Shown: positions 16,729 to 24,916 of the stretch, piece by piece
Layout of the letters: each line of letters starts with the position of its first letter
Numbering within the stretch: the first letter of the stretch is position 1
DNA from: Hyphomicrobiales bacterium
GTDB lineage: Bacteria > Pseudomonadota > Alphaproteobacteria > Rhizobiales > Rhizobiaceae
DNA length: 64,000 nucleotides
Direction: 5' to 3'
NCBI GenBank assembly: GCA_900473685.1
Contig: UCNE01000005.1
Span: 248,001 to 312,000 of the forward strand
Position numbers and translations under genes: made by a program
The notes under the pieces: model-generated
Databases searched by the model: none
Told to the model about the DNA's origin: nothing
Seen by the model: only the letters and a program-made list of their open reading frames with translations

Positions 16729-17748
16729 ATGCGTTTTTCGGCTGTTCCAGCGATCCTTCTTGCCGGCCTGCTCATGGCGGGCTGCACATCGAGTTCTGGG
16801 CCGGAAAGCCTGGTTGCCGGGTTGCCGTCGAAGGAAACGACCAGCTCCGTTGTGCCGGCGCCGGTGCCCACCGCTGATGTCGGAGCCGTGATTGCGCAGG
16901 CCGAAAGTCATCCCGAGCAGTTGGCGTGGGCAGGGCAGATCCCGCAATCGCAAGCGTTCGAATCCGTCACGACCGAGGGCATGGCGGTTCCGGCTGAACG
17001 GCCGGTGGCGATGGCCATGCCGGAAAACCCGACAAGCGGCGCTTCGCGCACAAGACGCGGGCAGATCTACAGCCGCCAGTTCCGTGATGCGCATCCGATC
17101 AATTTCGGCAAGGCTTCGCCGCGCAAGCTCGCCGTGCACGGCATCGACGTATCGCGCTGGCAAGCAGATATGGACTGGGCGAAACTGCGTACGCAAGGGG
17201 CGAACTTTGCCTATATCAAGGCGACCGATGGCGGTGATCATCTCGACCCGATGTTCAAGACGAACTGGAAGCGGGCGAAGGATGCCGGGATGAAGCGTGG
17301 CGCCTACCACTTCTTCTATTGGTGCCGCACAGCCGGCGAACAGGCCGACTGGTTTATCCGCAACGTGCCGCGCGATCCCGATGCGCTGCCACCGGTGATC
17401 GACGTTGAATATAACGGCGAATCGAGCTGTAAATTCCGCCTGTCGCGGGCCAAGACTCTCGAGAAAATGCAGGTGTTTATGGACAAGCTGGAGCGCCATT
17501 ATGGCAAGCGCCCGGTGATCTATACGGCACCCGACTTCTACCGCGACAACCTGGCAGGCGAATTCAAGAACTATCCGTTCTGGCTGCGCTCGGTGGCGGC
17601 ACATCCGTCGCAGGTCTATCCGGGCCGCAAATGGGTGTTCTGGCAGTATTCGGGTTCGGGGCTTTCGCACGGCGTTGAGGGCCGGATCGATCTCAACGTA
17701 TTCCGTGGCAGCGAAGCCGATTGGCATGATTGGGTGGCACGGAACTGA
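16729..17748 (+). CDS. Glycoside hydrolase family 25 lysozyme-like lipoprotein
   Basis: A 339-residue lipoprotein. The lipobox LLMAGC places the acylated cysteine at residue 19. A proline- and serine-rich linker of about 110 residues follows. The GH25 muramidase barrel starts near residue 135 with VHGIDVSRWQADMDW (D140) and carries PPVIDVEYNGES (D225, E227), the catalytic acidic residues of the family. It ends with the typical WQYSGSG and DLNVFRG segments. It should cleave the MurNAc-GlcNAc bond from the periplasmic side of a membrane. The ATG at 16729 was chosen because it gives a clean lipoprotein signal; an earlier start adds seven residues. Confidence 0.9.
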   Translation: MRFSAVPAILLAGLLMAGCTSSSGPESLVAGLPSKETTSSVVPAPVPTADVGAVIAQAESHPEQLAWAGQIPQSQAFESVTTEGMAVPAERPVAMAMPENPTSGASRTRRGQIYSRQFRDAHPINFGKASPRKLAVHGIDVSRWQADMDWAKLRTQGANFAYIKATDGGDHLDPMFKTNWKRAKDAGMKRGAYHFFYWCRTAGEQADWFIRNVPRDPDALPPVIDVEYNGESSCKFRLSRAKTLEKMQVFMDKLERHYGKRPVIYTAPDFYRDNLAGEFKNYPFWLRSVAAHPSQVYPGRKWVFWQYSGSGLSHGVEGRIDLNVFRGSEADWHDWVARN

Positions 17749-17805
17749 TACCGGACCGGTGGTGGGTGCCTATTCTTGGCCAGCGCCGTCAACAAAGAGC
17801 CAATT

Positions 17806-17833
17806 CCATCGCGACTGGACACCGTCGCGATGG
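17806..17833 (+). terminator. Hairpin downstream of the GH25 gene
   Basis: A perfect 10-bp stem, CCATCGCGAC paired with GTCGCGATGG, around an 8-nt loop, 58 bases after the GH25 stop. No long T run follows, so the efficiency is uncertain. Confidence 0.55.
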
Positions 17834-17932
17834 CTTGTTAGAAACAGCTCCTATGCTTCGCAGAAGCCCGGCACGGACGACCTTGCCGCGATCCTAATAA
17901 TCGGGGACGGCCCCTTGTGAGGTTCACAAGTC

Positions 17933-19087
17933 TTGTTGCCGAAATCTACCCCTAGCCTGATCCACAGCCCATTCTTGAAACTGGCCATCGCCTGGCTGGT
18001 CGTCATCGTGTTTCTCTGGAAGGGCTCCTCCTGGCTTTCCCAGCCGATGACGGTTTCGATGGCGATTGCCTGTTTCGCCGCCCTGTTCGGAACGATCCTG
18101 CTCGGTTCGTTCGGCGTCGTGCGCGAGGCCGACCATCTGGCGCATGAACTGGGCGAGCCCTATGGAACACTCATCCTGACGCTTTCGATCGTTTCGATCG
18201 AAGTCATTCTCATCGCCGCCGTCATGCTCGGCCCGAGCGAGGCGCCGACCATCGCGCGGGATTCGATCTTCGCTGTCATGATGATCATCATGAACCTCGT
18301 CACCGGCCTTTGCCTGGTTGCGGGCGCGCTGCGCCATGGCGAACAGGAATATAACGCGCAGGGTGCCGTGGCCTTTATTTCGATGACGCTGGTCCTGGCG
18401 GGTGTGGCGCTCATTCTGCCCAACACGCTGACGACCGGTAACGGCACGTTCTGGCCATCGCAGGCCGTCGTGATCGCGTTGCTGACTGCGGCACTGTACG
18501 CTGCGTTCCTGGCTCTGCAGATGGGGCGGTACAAGATCCATTTCATGCAGCCGCCCGCGGGTGAAATGTCTATCCGCCGGGAAACTGTGGCTGCGCGAGC
18601 CGTGGCGCCGCCCACGCAGTCCGGCTCGAACCGGCGCAAGCTGCTGGTGCATACCGCTATTTTGATCGCCTTGATGATCCCGATCGTCCTGCTTGCCCAC
18701 GATCTTGCCGTCGTCATCGACTATGGCGTCGCCACCGCCGGTGCGCCGGTGGCTGTCGGCGGCGTGCTGATTGCTATCATCGTATTTACGCCCGAATCGA
18801 TCACTGCCGTGAAAGCGGCGCTCAACAACGAAACCCAGCGGGCGATCAATCTGTGCCTCGGGGCCTTCGTTTCGACGGTTGGTCTTACTGTTCCGGCAGT
18901 GCTCACAGTGGGTCTGGTGACCGGAAAGACGGTGGTTTTCGGCATTTCGCCGACGGAAACGGTGCTCTTCGCGCTGACCGTCGGCTTGACGGCCCTGACC
19001 TATCTGGGGCGCCGGACCTCGATCACGCAGGGCCTGTTGCATCTGATGGTGTTTGCTGTCTTCGCGCTCATGCTGTTCACCAGCTGA
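17933..19087 (+). CDS. chaA: ChaA-type calcium/sodium:proton antiporter
   Basis: A 384-residue membrane protein of the CaCA/ChaA family with about eleven hydrophobic segments. The two acidic repeats expected of the family are visible: EADHLAHELGEPYGTLILTL with SIVSIEVILIAAVML in the first half, and VFTPESITAVKAALNNETQR with LCLGAFVSTVGLTVPAV in the second. It should exchange cytoplasmic Ca2+ or Na+ for protons. The frame opens with TTG at 17933 behind GAGG; no ATG is available before residue 40, so the exact start is uncertain. It lies 249 bases upstream of an atpB-like gene on the same strand. Confidence 0.85.
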   Translation: MLPKSTPSLIHSPFLKLAIAWLVVIVFLWKGSSWLSQPMTVSMAIACFAALFGTILLGSFGVVREADHLAHELGEPYGTLILTLSIVSIEVILIAAVMLGPSEAPTIARDSIFAVMMIIMNLVTGLCLVAGALRHGEQEYNAQGAVAFISMTLVLAGVALILPNTLTTGNGTFWPSQAVVIALLTAALYAAFLALQMGRYKIHFMQPPAGEMSIRRETVAARAVAPPTQSGSNRRKLLVHTAILIALMIPIVLLAHDLAVVIDYGVATAGAPVAVGGVLIAIIVFTPESITAVKAALNNETQRAINLCLGAFVSTVGLTVPAVLTVGLVTGKTVVFGISPTETVLFALTVGLTALTYLGRRTSITQGLLHLMVFAVFALMLFTS

Positions 19088-19216
19088 CATCACCCGGCCT
19101 GCGGTGGGTTGCAATCGCCGCAGGATATGGATATCAGGATTTCGCGCAGGACGGCCTGTGCCTCGACCACCCTGGGGACGGCCCCGCATCTCACTCGTTG
19201 AGAGCTGGAGCCGCCC

Positions 19217-19333
19217 GTGAAAACCCTTTCCCTCGCTTTCATCATTCAGTCCCGCGATTCCGTCGCGCGTGTCTTTGCGCCCTTCAGCCGGCGTGCGGAT
19301 CTGCGCGTGATCGCGATCTCTTTTCAAGGATAA
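19217..19333 (+). CDS. Possible 38-residue leader ORF before atpB paralogue
   Basis: A GTG codon behind GGAG opens a 38-codon frame (MKTLSLAFIIQSRDSVARVF, then APFSRRADLRVIAISFQG). It stops three bases before the atpB-like ATG, and its last codons contain the AAGGA that serves that gene. This geometry would allow translational coupling. The sequence matches nothing I recognise and may be chance. Confidence 0.25.
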   Translation: MKTLSLAFIIQSRDSVARVFAPFSRRADLRVIAISFQG

Positions 19334-19336
19334 CCG

Positions 19337-20083
19337 ATGGCCGGTCCAATTGAACAATTCGAAATCAAGCCACTTCTGGAACTGACGGCAGGCGAAATCG
19401 ACCTCAGCTTCACCAACTCCTCCGCCTACATGGTCCTGACGGTCCTGCTTGCCTCCGGCCTGCTTCTGATCGGCACGGCCAAGCGCAGCCTCGTGCCCGG
19501 CCGCTGGCAATCGGTGTCGGAACTTCTGTTCGAATTCGTTGGCAAAACCCTGCGCGAAAATGCCGGGAAAGAAGGCATGCGGTTCTTCCCGCTGGTGTTT
19601 TCGCTGTTCATGTTCATCCTCGTTGCCAACCTGATCGGCATGTTTCCGTTTGCCTTCACGGTGACAAGCCACATCATCGTCACGTTCGCGCTGGCGATGA
19701 TCGTGTTTGGCACGGTGACGATCTACGGCCTGGTGAAGCACGGGTTCGGCTTTTTCCGGCTGTTCATGCCGGCCGGGATTCCTATGGTTCTGGCGCCCAT
19801 CATCATCCCGATCGAGGTGATTTCCTACATGTCCCGGCCGATCAGCCATTCCGTCCGCCTGTTCGCGGTGATGCTGGCCGGACATATTACACTGAAGGTG
19901 TTTGCCGGGTTTGTGGCATCGATGACTGACCTTGGTACGCTCGGAATTATCGGCGCCGTGCTGCCGCTGGCAATGACGGTTGCTTTGACGGCGCTGGAAA
20001 TGCTGATGTCGGTCATCCAGGCCTATGTGTTTACCATGCTGACCTGCATGTATCTGAACGACGCCTTGCATCCCGGTCATTGA
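19337..20083 (+). CDS. ATP synthase F0 subunit a paralogue, isolated from other atp genes
   Basis: A 248-residue membrane protein clearly homologous to rhizobial F0 subunit a ([64 protein letters not shown]). The essential channel arginine is R174. Position 178, four residues on, is valine where rhizobial and E. coli subunits have asparagine (RLFAN, RLFGN). No genes for subunits c, b or b-prime follow: the next gene is a convergent iclR, and chaA lies upstream. I infer a second, divergent copy of subunit a. The role could be an alternative proton or sodium channel subunit, or a relic. The start has AAGGA at good spacing. Confidence 0.85.
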   Translation: MAGPIEQFEIKPLLELTAGEIDLSFTNSSAYMVLTVLLASGLLLIGTAKRSLVPGRWQSVSELLFEFVGKTLRENAGKEGMRFFPLVFSLFMFILVANLIGMFPFAFTVTSHIIVTFALAMIVFGTVTIYGLVKHGFGFFRLFMPAGIPMVLAPIIIPIEVISYMSRPISHSVRLFAVMLAGHITLKVFAGFVASMTDLGTLGIIGAVLPLAMTVALTALEMLMSVIQAYVFTMLTCMYLNDALHPGH

Positions 20084-20125
20084 TATCCGGGAGCTGGACA
20101 TTGGTGGCTGCGGCTTCAGTGCCGT

Positions 20126-20977
20126 TCAGGATGTGTGTTTCTGACGGCCGTCGCGCCGTCCGCCCATCGCTTGCGTCACCCCATCGGCTGCGGCCTCGAC
20201 CAGCGGCCCAAGCGCTGCCAGCGTCTCGTCCGGTAGCCGCACGGCCGGACCCGAAACGGAAATCCCGGCGATTGCCTCGCCATATTCGTTGAAGATCGGG
20301 GCGGCGAGGCAGCGCATGCCGAGCGTGTGTTCCTCGTCGTCGATCGACCAGCCGCGCGTGCGGATGGTTTCGATATCGGTCAGAAGCTTCGGCAGGGTGT
20401 CGCGGGTTTTTGCGGTAAACCGCGTCAGCGGGCGTGGCGAGAGCAGGCGCTCGATTTCGGCGTCGTCCCATGTCGAGAGGATGGCCTTGCCGATGCCCGA
20501 CGCGTGGATCGGACCGCGGCGGCCGGGGCGGAAGAAGGCGCGCATCGGGGCGTGGCTTTCGACCTGCGAGATGAACACGACATCGCCGCCGTCCTCGATG
20601 CCGATATTGGCGGTTTCGCCCGAATGTTCCATCAGGTGTTTCAGGAAGGGGCGGCTGATCGTGCCGAGCTTGCGGAAGCGCAGGAAGGCATTGCCGATCT
20701 CGAAGGCTTTCAATCCGATCGTCCAGGCGCCGGTCTCGGCATCGTGGGTGACCATGCCGTGATTGGCGAGTGAGGTTAAAAGCCGGTGGACGGTCGACGG
20801 CGCCATGCCGGATTGATCGGACAGGTCGGTGAGCGCTGCGCCATCAGCGCTGGCGACGAGGTCGAGCAGTTTCAAACTGCGGTCGAGCACCTGCACGGAG
20901 GAGGGAACGGCATTTTCGCTGGCCTTGCGGCCGGGTTTGGCGCGCAGTTGATCCTGTTGTGTCGGCTTGTCGGCCAT
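20126..20977 (-). CDS. IclR family regulator of the glyoxylate operon
   Basis: A 283-residue IclR-type regulator: N-terminal winged helix-turn-helix (VQVLDRSLKLLDLVASADGA, then SDQSGMAPSTVHRLLTSLAN) and a C-terminal GAF-like effector domain (TLGMRCLAAPIFNEYGEAI, with ISVSGPAVRL). It is divergent from gcl, with RIME repeats in the gap, and resembles AllR/GclR-type repressors that sense glyoxylate or allantoin. The start at 20977 gives MADKPTQQDQLR; an upstream extension of 30 residues would run toward the repeat and lacks support. It is the likely controller of gcl-hyi-glxR-ttuD. Confidence 0.88.
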   Translation of the reverse strand: MADKPTQQDQLRAKPGRKASENAVPSSVQVLDRSLKLLDLVASADGAALTDLSDQSGMAPSTVHRLLTSLANHGMVTHDAETGAWTIGLKAFEIGNAFLRFRKLGTISRPFLKHLMEHSGETANIGIEDGGDVVFISQVESHAPMRAFFRPGRRGPIHASGIGKAILSTWDDAEIERLLSPRPLTRFTAKTRDTLPKLLTDIETIRTRGWSIDDEEHTLGMRCLAAPIFNEYGEAIAGISVSGPAVRLPDETLAALGPLVEAAADGVTQAMGGRRDGRQKHTS

Positions 20978-21052
20978 GTCGGCTCCGTTTTTGTCTGATC
21001 GTCCATGACATAGTGCATCGCTGCCGAAAGCGGAACGGGTGCTTTCGCATCT

Positions 21053-21180
21053 TCCCCTTCTCCCCACGGGGAGAAGTGCCGAGCGAATGCGAGGCGATAA
21101 GGGGGCGGAGATTTCTGTGTTTGTGGTTCCCCCTCATCCGGCGCTTTGCGCCACCTTCTCCCCGCTGGGGAGAAGAGGGA
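21053..21180. repeat. RIME-type palindromic repeat pair
   Basis: Two inverted copies (21053-21107 and 21130-21180) of the element seen at 15.8 kb, each with TTCTCCCC/GGGGAGAA. The pair fills the space between iclR and the gcl promoter. Confidence 0.8.
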
Positions 21181-21252
21181 ACGCGCTGTATCCACGTCCG
21201 CATACCACGCGCTTCGTAACGTCTATTCATATCGGAATCGTTGAAGATGTTT

Positions 21253-21281
21253 ATTTCCATATGGTGGGAATGATTTCCATT
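21253..21281. promoter_or_regulatory. Candidate IclR operator upstream of gcl
   Basis: TTTCCAT occurs at 21254-21260 and again at 21274-21280, exactly 20 bases apart, with the opposite half-site GGGAAT between them (21266-21271). Direct and inverted half-sites in two-turn spacing suit a dimer-of-dimers regulator of the IclR family. The site is 60 to 90 bases before the gcl start. Confidence 0.45.
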
Positions 21282-21341
21282 TAATGATTGTCCGCCGAAA
21301 AAATTGGATTACCCTGATCCTCACACGATGGAGGAATAGTC

Positions 21342-23126
21342 ATGGCGAAAATGCGCGCAGTCGATGCGGCGGTTCTGGTTCTGGAGAAAGAAGGCGTCGA
21401 TTGCGCCTTTGGGGTTCCGGGTGCTGCAATCAATCCCTTTTACTCGGCGCTGAAGGCGCGTGGTTCGGTGCGCCATATCCTGGCACGCCATGTCGAGGGC
21501 GCCTCGCATATGGCGGAAGGTTATACCCGCGCCAAGCACGGCAATATCGGCGTCTGCATCGGCACATCCGGCCCGGCCGGGACCGACATGATCACCGGGC
21601 TCTATTCGGCCCAGGCGGATTCGATACCGATCCTGTGCATCACCGGCCAGGCGCCGCGCGCCCGGCTCGACAAGGAAGACTTTCAAGCCGTTGATATCGC
21701 CAGGATTGCCGGGCCGCTGACTAAATGGGCGGTCACCGTCATGGAGCCGGCGTTGGTGCCGTTCGTCTTTCAGAAGGCGTTCCACCTGATGCGCTCGGGC
21801 CGCCCCGGTCCGGTCCTCATCGACCTGCCGGTCGATGTGCAGCTGGCCGAAATCGAGTTCGATATCGATACCTATGCGCCGCTCGAGGCCTACAAGCCAT
21901 CCGCAACACGGGCGCAGGCTGAGAAGGCCATTGCCATGTTGAATGCAGCGGAGCGCCCGTTGATCGTTGCCGGTGGCGGCATCATCAATGCCGATGCGTC
22001 CGATCTGCTGACCGAATTCGCAGAGATCACCGGCATTCCGGTCATCCCTACACTGATGGGTTGGGGCACGATCCCCGACGATCACCCGCTGATGGCCGGC
22101 ATGTGCGGGCTGCAGACCTCGCACCGTTACGGCAACGCCAATCTGCTGGCCTCCGATTTCGTGCTCGGCGTCGGCAATCGCTGGGCCAATCGTCATACCG
22201 GCAACGTCCCGACCTATACCGAAGGCCGTAAATTCGTTCATGTCGATATCGAGCCAACCCAGATCGGCCGCGTCTTCGCCCCGGATTTCGGCATCGTCTC
22301 GGATGCGGGCGCTGCGCTGAAACTGTTCCTCGATGTCGCGACGGAATGGAAGACGGCGGGCAAGCTGAAGGATTGGTCGGGCTGGGCGGAGGAATGCCGC
22401 GAACGCAAGCGGACGATGCTGCGCAAGACGCATTTCGACCAGACACCATTGAAGCCGCAGCGTGTCTACGAGGAGATGAACAAAGCGTTTGGCCGCGACA
22501 CTTGCTACGTTTCGACCATTGGCCTCAGCCAAATCGCCGGTGCGCAGTTCCTGCATGTCTACAAGCCGCGCAACTGGATCAATTGCGGCCAGGCAGGCCC
22601 GCTCGGCTGGACGCTGCCGGCCGCGCTCGGCGTGCGTGCCGCCGATCCGGCTAGGTCAATCGTGGCGCTTTCGGGCGACTATGATTTCCAGTTCATGATC
22701 GAGGAACTGGCTGTCGGCGCCCAGCACAAGCTGCCTTACCTGCATGTGGTCGTGAACAATTCCTACCTCGGCCTCATCCGCCAGGCGCAGCGCGGACTGA
22801 ACATGGATTTCGAAGTCAGCCTCGCCTTCGACAACATCAACCATTCCGGCGATGCCGAGAAGGGTTATGGCGTCGATCATGTGGCGGTGGCCGAAGGTCT
22901 GGGCTGCAAGGCGATCCGGGTCAGGAGCCCGAACGAGTTCCAGGAGGCCTTTGCCAGGGCGCAGGCGCTGATGGAGGAACATCAGGTTCCCGTCGTCATC
23001 GAATTCATTCTCGAACGCGTCACCAATATCTCGATGGGCGCCGACATCAACGCCGTCGTTGAATTCGAGGAACTGGCCGAACGCGGCGAGGATGCGCCGA
23101 CGGCGATCATGGCGCTGCTCGACTGA
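21342..23126 (+). CDS. gcl: Glyoxylate carboligase (tartronate-semialdehyde synthase)
   Basis: A 594-residue thiamine diphosphate enzyme of the usual Gcl length. It joins two glyoxylate molecules to tartronate semialdehyde and CO2. The N-terminal PYR domain reads [20 protein letters not shown], where a valine-type residue ([11 protein letters not shown]) replaces the catalytic glutamate of most ThDP enzymes, as is known for Gcl. The C-terminal TPP site is [16 protein letters not shown] with [14 protein letters not shown]. The start follows GGAGGAAT. It heads an operon with hyi, glxR and ttuD, and takes glyoxylate delivered by AllA. Confidence 0.96.
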   Translation: MAKMRAVDAAVLVLEKEGVDCAFGVPGAAINPFYSALKARGSVRHILARHVEGASHMAEGYTRAKHGNIGVCIGTSGPAGTDMITGLYSAQADSIPILCITGQAPRARLDKEDFQAVDIARIAGPLTKWAVTVMEPALVPFVFQKAFHLMRSGRPGPVLIDLPVDVQLAEIEFDIDTYAPLEAYKPSATRAQAEKAIAMLNAAERPLIVAGGGIINADASDLLTEFAEITGIPVIPTLMGWGTIPDDHPLMAGMCGLQTSHRYGNANLLASDFVLGVGNRWANRHTGNVPTYTEGRKFVHVDIEPTQIGRVFAPDFGIVSDAGAALKLFLDVATEWKTAGKLKDWSGWAEECRERKRTMLRKTHFDQTPLKPQRVYEEMNKAFGRDTCYVSTIGLSQIAGAQFLHVYKPRNWINCGQAGPLGWTLPAALGVRAADPARSIVALSGDYDFQFMIEELAVGAQHKLPYLHVVVNNSYLGLIRQAQRGLNMDFEVSLAFDNINHSGDAEKGYGVDHVAVAEGLGCKAIRVRSPNEFQEAFARAQALMEEHQVPVVIEFILERVTNISMGADINAVVEFEELAERGEDAPTAIMALLD

Positions 23127-23148
23127 TCAGAGAACGGAGGATTTTCTC

Positions 23149-23964
23149 ATGCCAAAATTTGCGGCAAACCTGACGATGCTTTTCAACGAGGTGCCGTTCC
23201 TCGACCGGTTCGCGCTGGCCGCCAAGGCCGGGTTCACGGCGGTGGAATATCTCTTCCCTTACGACTTCGACGCCAAGGCATTGAAGGCGGCCCTTGAGGT
23301 CAACGGTCTGACCCAGATCCTGCACAACCTACCGGCCGGCGATTGGGCCGGTGGCGAGCGCGGCATCGCCGTGCTGCCCGACCGGGTCGACGAATTCCGC
23401 CGCGGTGTAGCTTCGGCGATCGACTATGCGACGGCGCTCGGTTGCACGCAGATCAACTGCCTCTCCGGCATTGCGCCGGTCGGCGTCTCCGACGACGTCA
23501 TGCGGGCGACCTTCGTTGCCAATCTGCGGCTGGCCGCTGGCGAACTCGGCAAGCACGGCATCCGGCTGCTGATCGAGCCGATCAACCGGTTCGATATTCC
23601 GGGCTTCTACCTCAACACGGTGGAGCAGGCAGCGTCGATCATCAAGGAAGTCGGCAGCGACAACCTGTTCATCCAGTACGATCTCTACCATCAGCAGCGC
23701 ACCGAGGGCGAGCTGATCGGTACGTTCAAGAAATACCAGGGGCAGATCGCTCATGTGCAGCTGGCCGACAATCCCGGCCGCAACGAACCGGGCACCGGCG
23801 AGATCAACTATCCCTTCGTCTTCGAAGCGCTGGATGTGGCCGGATATGACGGCTTCATCGGCTGCGAATACAAGCCGCGCACCACGACATCCGAAGGGCT
23901 TGGCTGGTTTACCGAGACCAACCGCCAGCCGCACGGCGCAGACATCATCAAGATCAGGAGTTAA
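23149..23964 (+). CDS. hyi: Hydroxypyruvate isomerase
   Basis: A 271-residue TIM-barrel enzyme of the xylose-isomerase-like superfamily. It begins MPKFAANLTMLFNEVPFLDR and contains LLIEPINRFDIPGFYLN with the metal-binding glutamate, and QYDLYHQQRTEG and EYKPRTTTSEGLGW. It interconverts hydroxypyruvate and tartronate semialdehyde. The ATG at 23149 follows GGAGG; the frame stays open upstream into gcl, but those codons belong to gcl. It is 22 bases behind gcl and 5 before glxR. Confidence 0.94.
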   Translation: MPKFAANLTMLFNEVPFLDRFALAAKAGFTAVEYLFPYDFDAKALKAALEVNGLTQILHNLPAGDWAGGERGIAVLPDRVDEFRRGVASAIDYATALGCTQINCLSGIAPVGVSDDVMRATFVANLRLAAGELGKHGIRLLIEPINRFDIPGFYLNTVEQAASIIKEVGSDNLFIQYDLYHQQRTEGELIGTFKKYQGQIAHVQLADNPGRNEPGTGEINYPFVFEALDVAGYDGFIGCEYKPRTTTSEGLGWFTETNRQPHGADIIKIRS

Positions 23965-23969
23965 GCATC

Positions 23970-24854
23970 ATGACCACAATCGGCTTTATCGGACTGGGTA
24001 TCATGGGCACGCCGATGGCGCGCCACCTGCAGGATGCCGGCCACACCGTCATTACCTCGAAATTCCACATCCCGCCGAAGCAGGAGCTGCTCGACAACGG
24101 CCTGCGCTTCGCCGATACGCCGAAGGAGCTGGCGGAAAAGGTCGATATCACCATCCTGATGCTGCCGGACACGCCGGATGTGAAGGATGTCCTGTTCGGC
24201 GAAAACGGCGTTGCCTCCGGCCTGTCGAAGGGCAAGCTGGTCATCGACATGAGCTCGATTTCGCCGATCGAGACCAAGGAGTTCGCAAAGAGGGTTCGCG
24301 AAACCGGCGCCGAATATATGGATGCGCCGGTCTCCGGCGGCGAAGTCGGCGCCAGGAATGCGTCGCTGTCGATCATGGCGGGCGGTACCGAGGGCAGCTT
24401 CGAGCGGGCGCTGCCGCTGTTCAAGCTGATGGGCAAGAACATCACGCTGGTCGGCGATTGCGGCGATGGTCAGGTGACCAAGGTTGCCAACCAGATCATC
24501 GTCGCGCTGACCATCGAGGCTGTGGCGGAGGCACTGGTGTTTGCCTCGAAGGCCGGAGCCGATCCGGCGCGGGTTCGCGAAGCCCTGATGGGCGGCTTTG
24601 CCTCGTCACGCATTCTGGAAGTGCACGGCGACCGCATGGTCAAGCGCACCTTTGAACCGGGCTTCCGTATCTCGCTGCACCAGAAGGATCTGAACCTCGC
24701 CCTTCAGGGCGCAAAGGCGATCGGCGTCTCGCTGCCGAACACGGCTGCAACGCAGGAGCTGTTCAACAGCTGCGCTGCTCACGGTGATGCCGGCCTCGAT
24801 CATTCCGGCCTCGTCACGGCTCTCGAACGCATGGCCAGCCACGCGGTCGCCTGA
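23970..24854 (+). CDS. glxR: 2-hydroxy-3-oxopropionate (tartronate semialdehyde) reductase
   Basis: A 294-residue beta-hydroxyacid dehydrogenase. The Rossmann motif GFIGLGIMGTPMARHL opens the protein, the substrate motif YMDAPVSGGEVGA lies near residue 115, and the catalytic lysine is in DGQVTKVANQI. It reduces tartronate semialdehyde to D-glycerate. It is followed by a strong intrinsic terminator, so ttuD downstream may be expressed at a lower level or from its own promoter. Confidence 0.95.
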   Translation: MTTIGFIGLGIMGTPMARHLQDAGHTVITSKFHIPPKQELLDNGLRFADTPKELAEKVDITILMLPDTPDVKDVLFGENGVASGLSKGKLVIDMSSISPIETKEFAKRVRETGAEYMDAPVSGGEVGARNASLSIMAGGTEGSFERALPLFKLMGKNITLVGDCGDGQVTKVANQIIVALTIEAVAEALVFASKAGADPARVREALMGGFASSRILEVHGDRMVKRTFEPGFRISLHQKDLNLALQGAKAIGVSLPNTAATQELFNSCAAHGDAGLDHSGLVTALERMASHAVA

Positions 24855-24862
24855 CGACACGG

Positions 24863-24898
24863 ACCGGGCGGCTGCGAGGAGGCAGCCGCCCGGTTTTT
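24863..24898 (+). terminator. Intrinsic terminator after glxR
   Basis: A perfect 13-bp stem, ACCGGGCGGCTGC with its complement at 24882-24894, a 6-nt loop, and TTTTT directly after. It lies between glxR and ttuD and would partly separate the two within the pathway. Confidence 0.85.
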
Positions 24899-24916
24899 CT
24901 TATTGAGGATGAAGAC

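Noticed and set aside
16133-16730. RNase P RNA, tmRNA or SRP RNA gene
   Set aside because: None of the conserved sequence blocks of these RNAs is present on either strand.
16359-16871. 170-codon minus-strand frame at the start of the GH25 gene
   Set aside because: More than a quarter is antisense to the lipoprotein gene and the rest lies in the hairpin region; no start context or domain.
17924-20101. 725-codon open frame on the minus strand
   Set aside because: It covers two convincing membrane protein genes and their gap on the other strand and is very rich in charged residues, as expected of antisense to hydrophobic genes.
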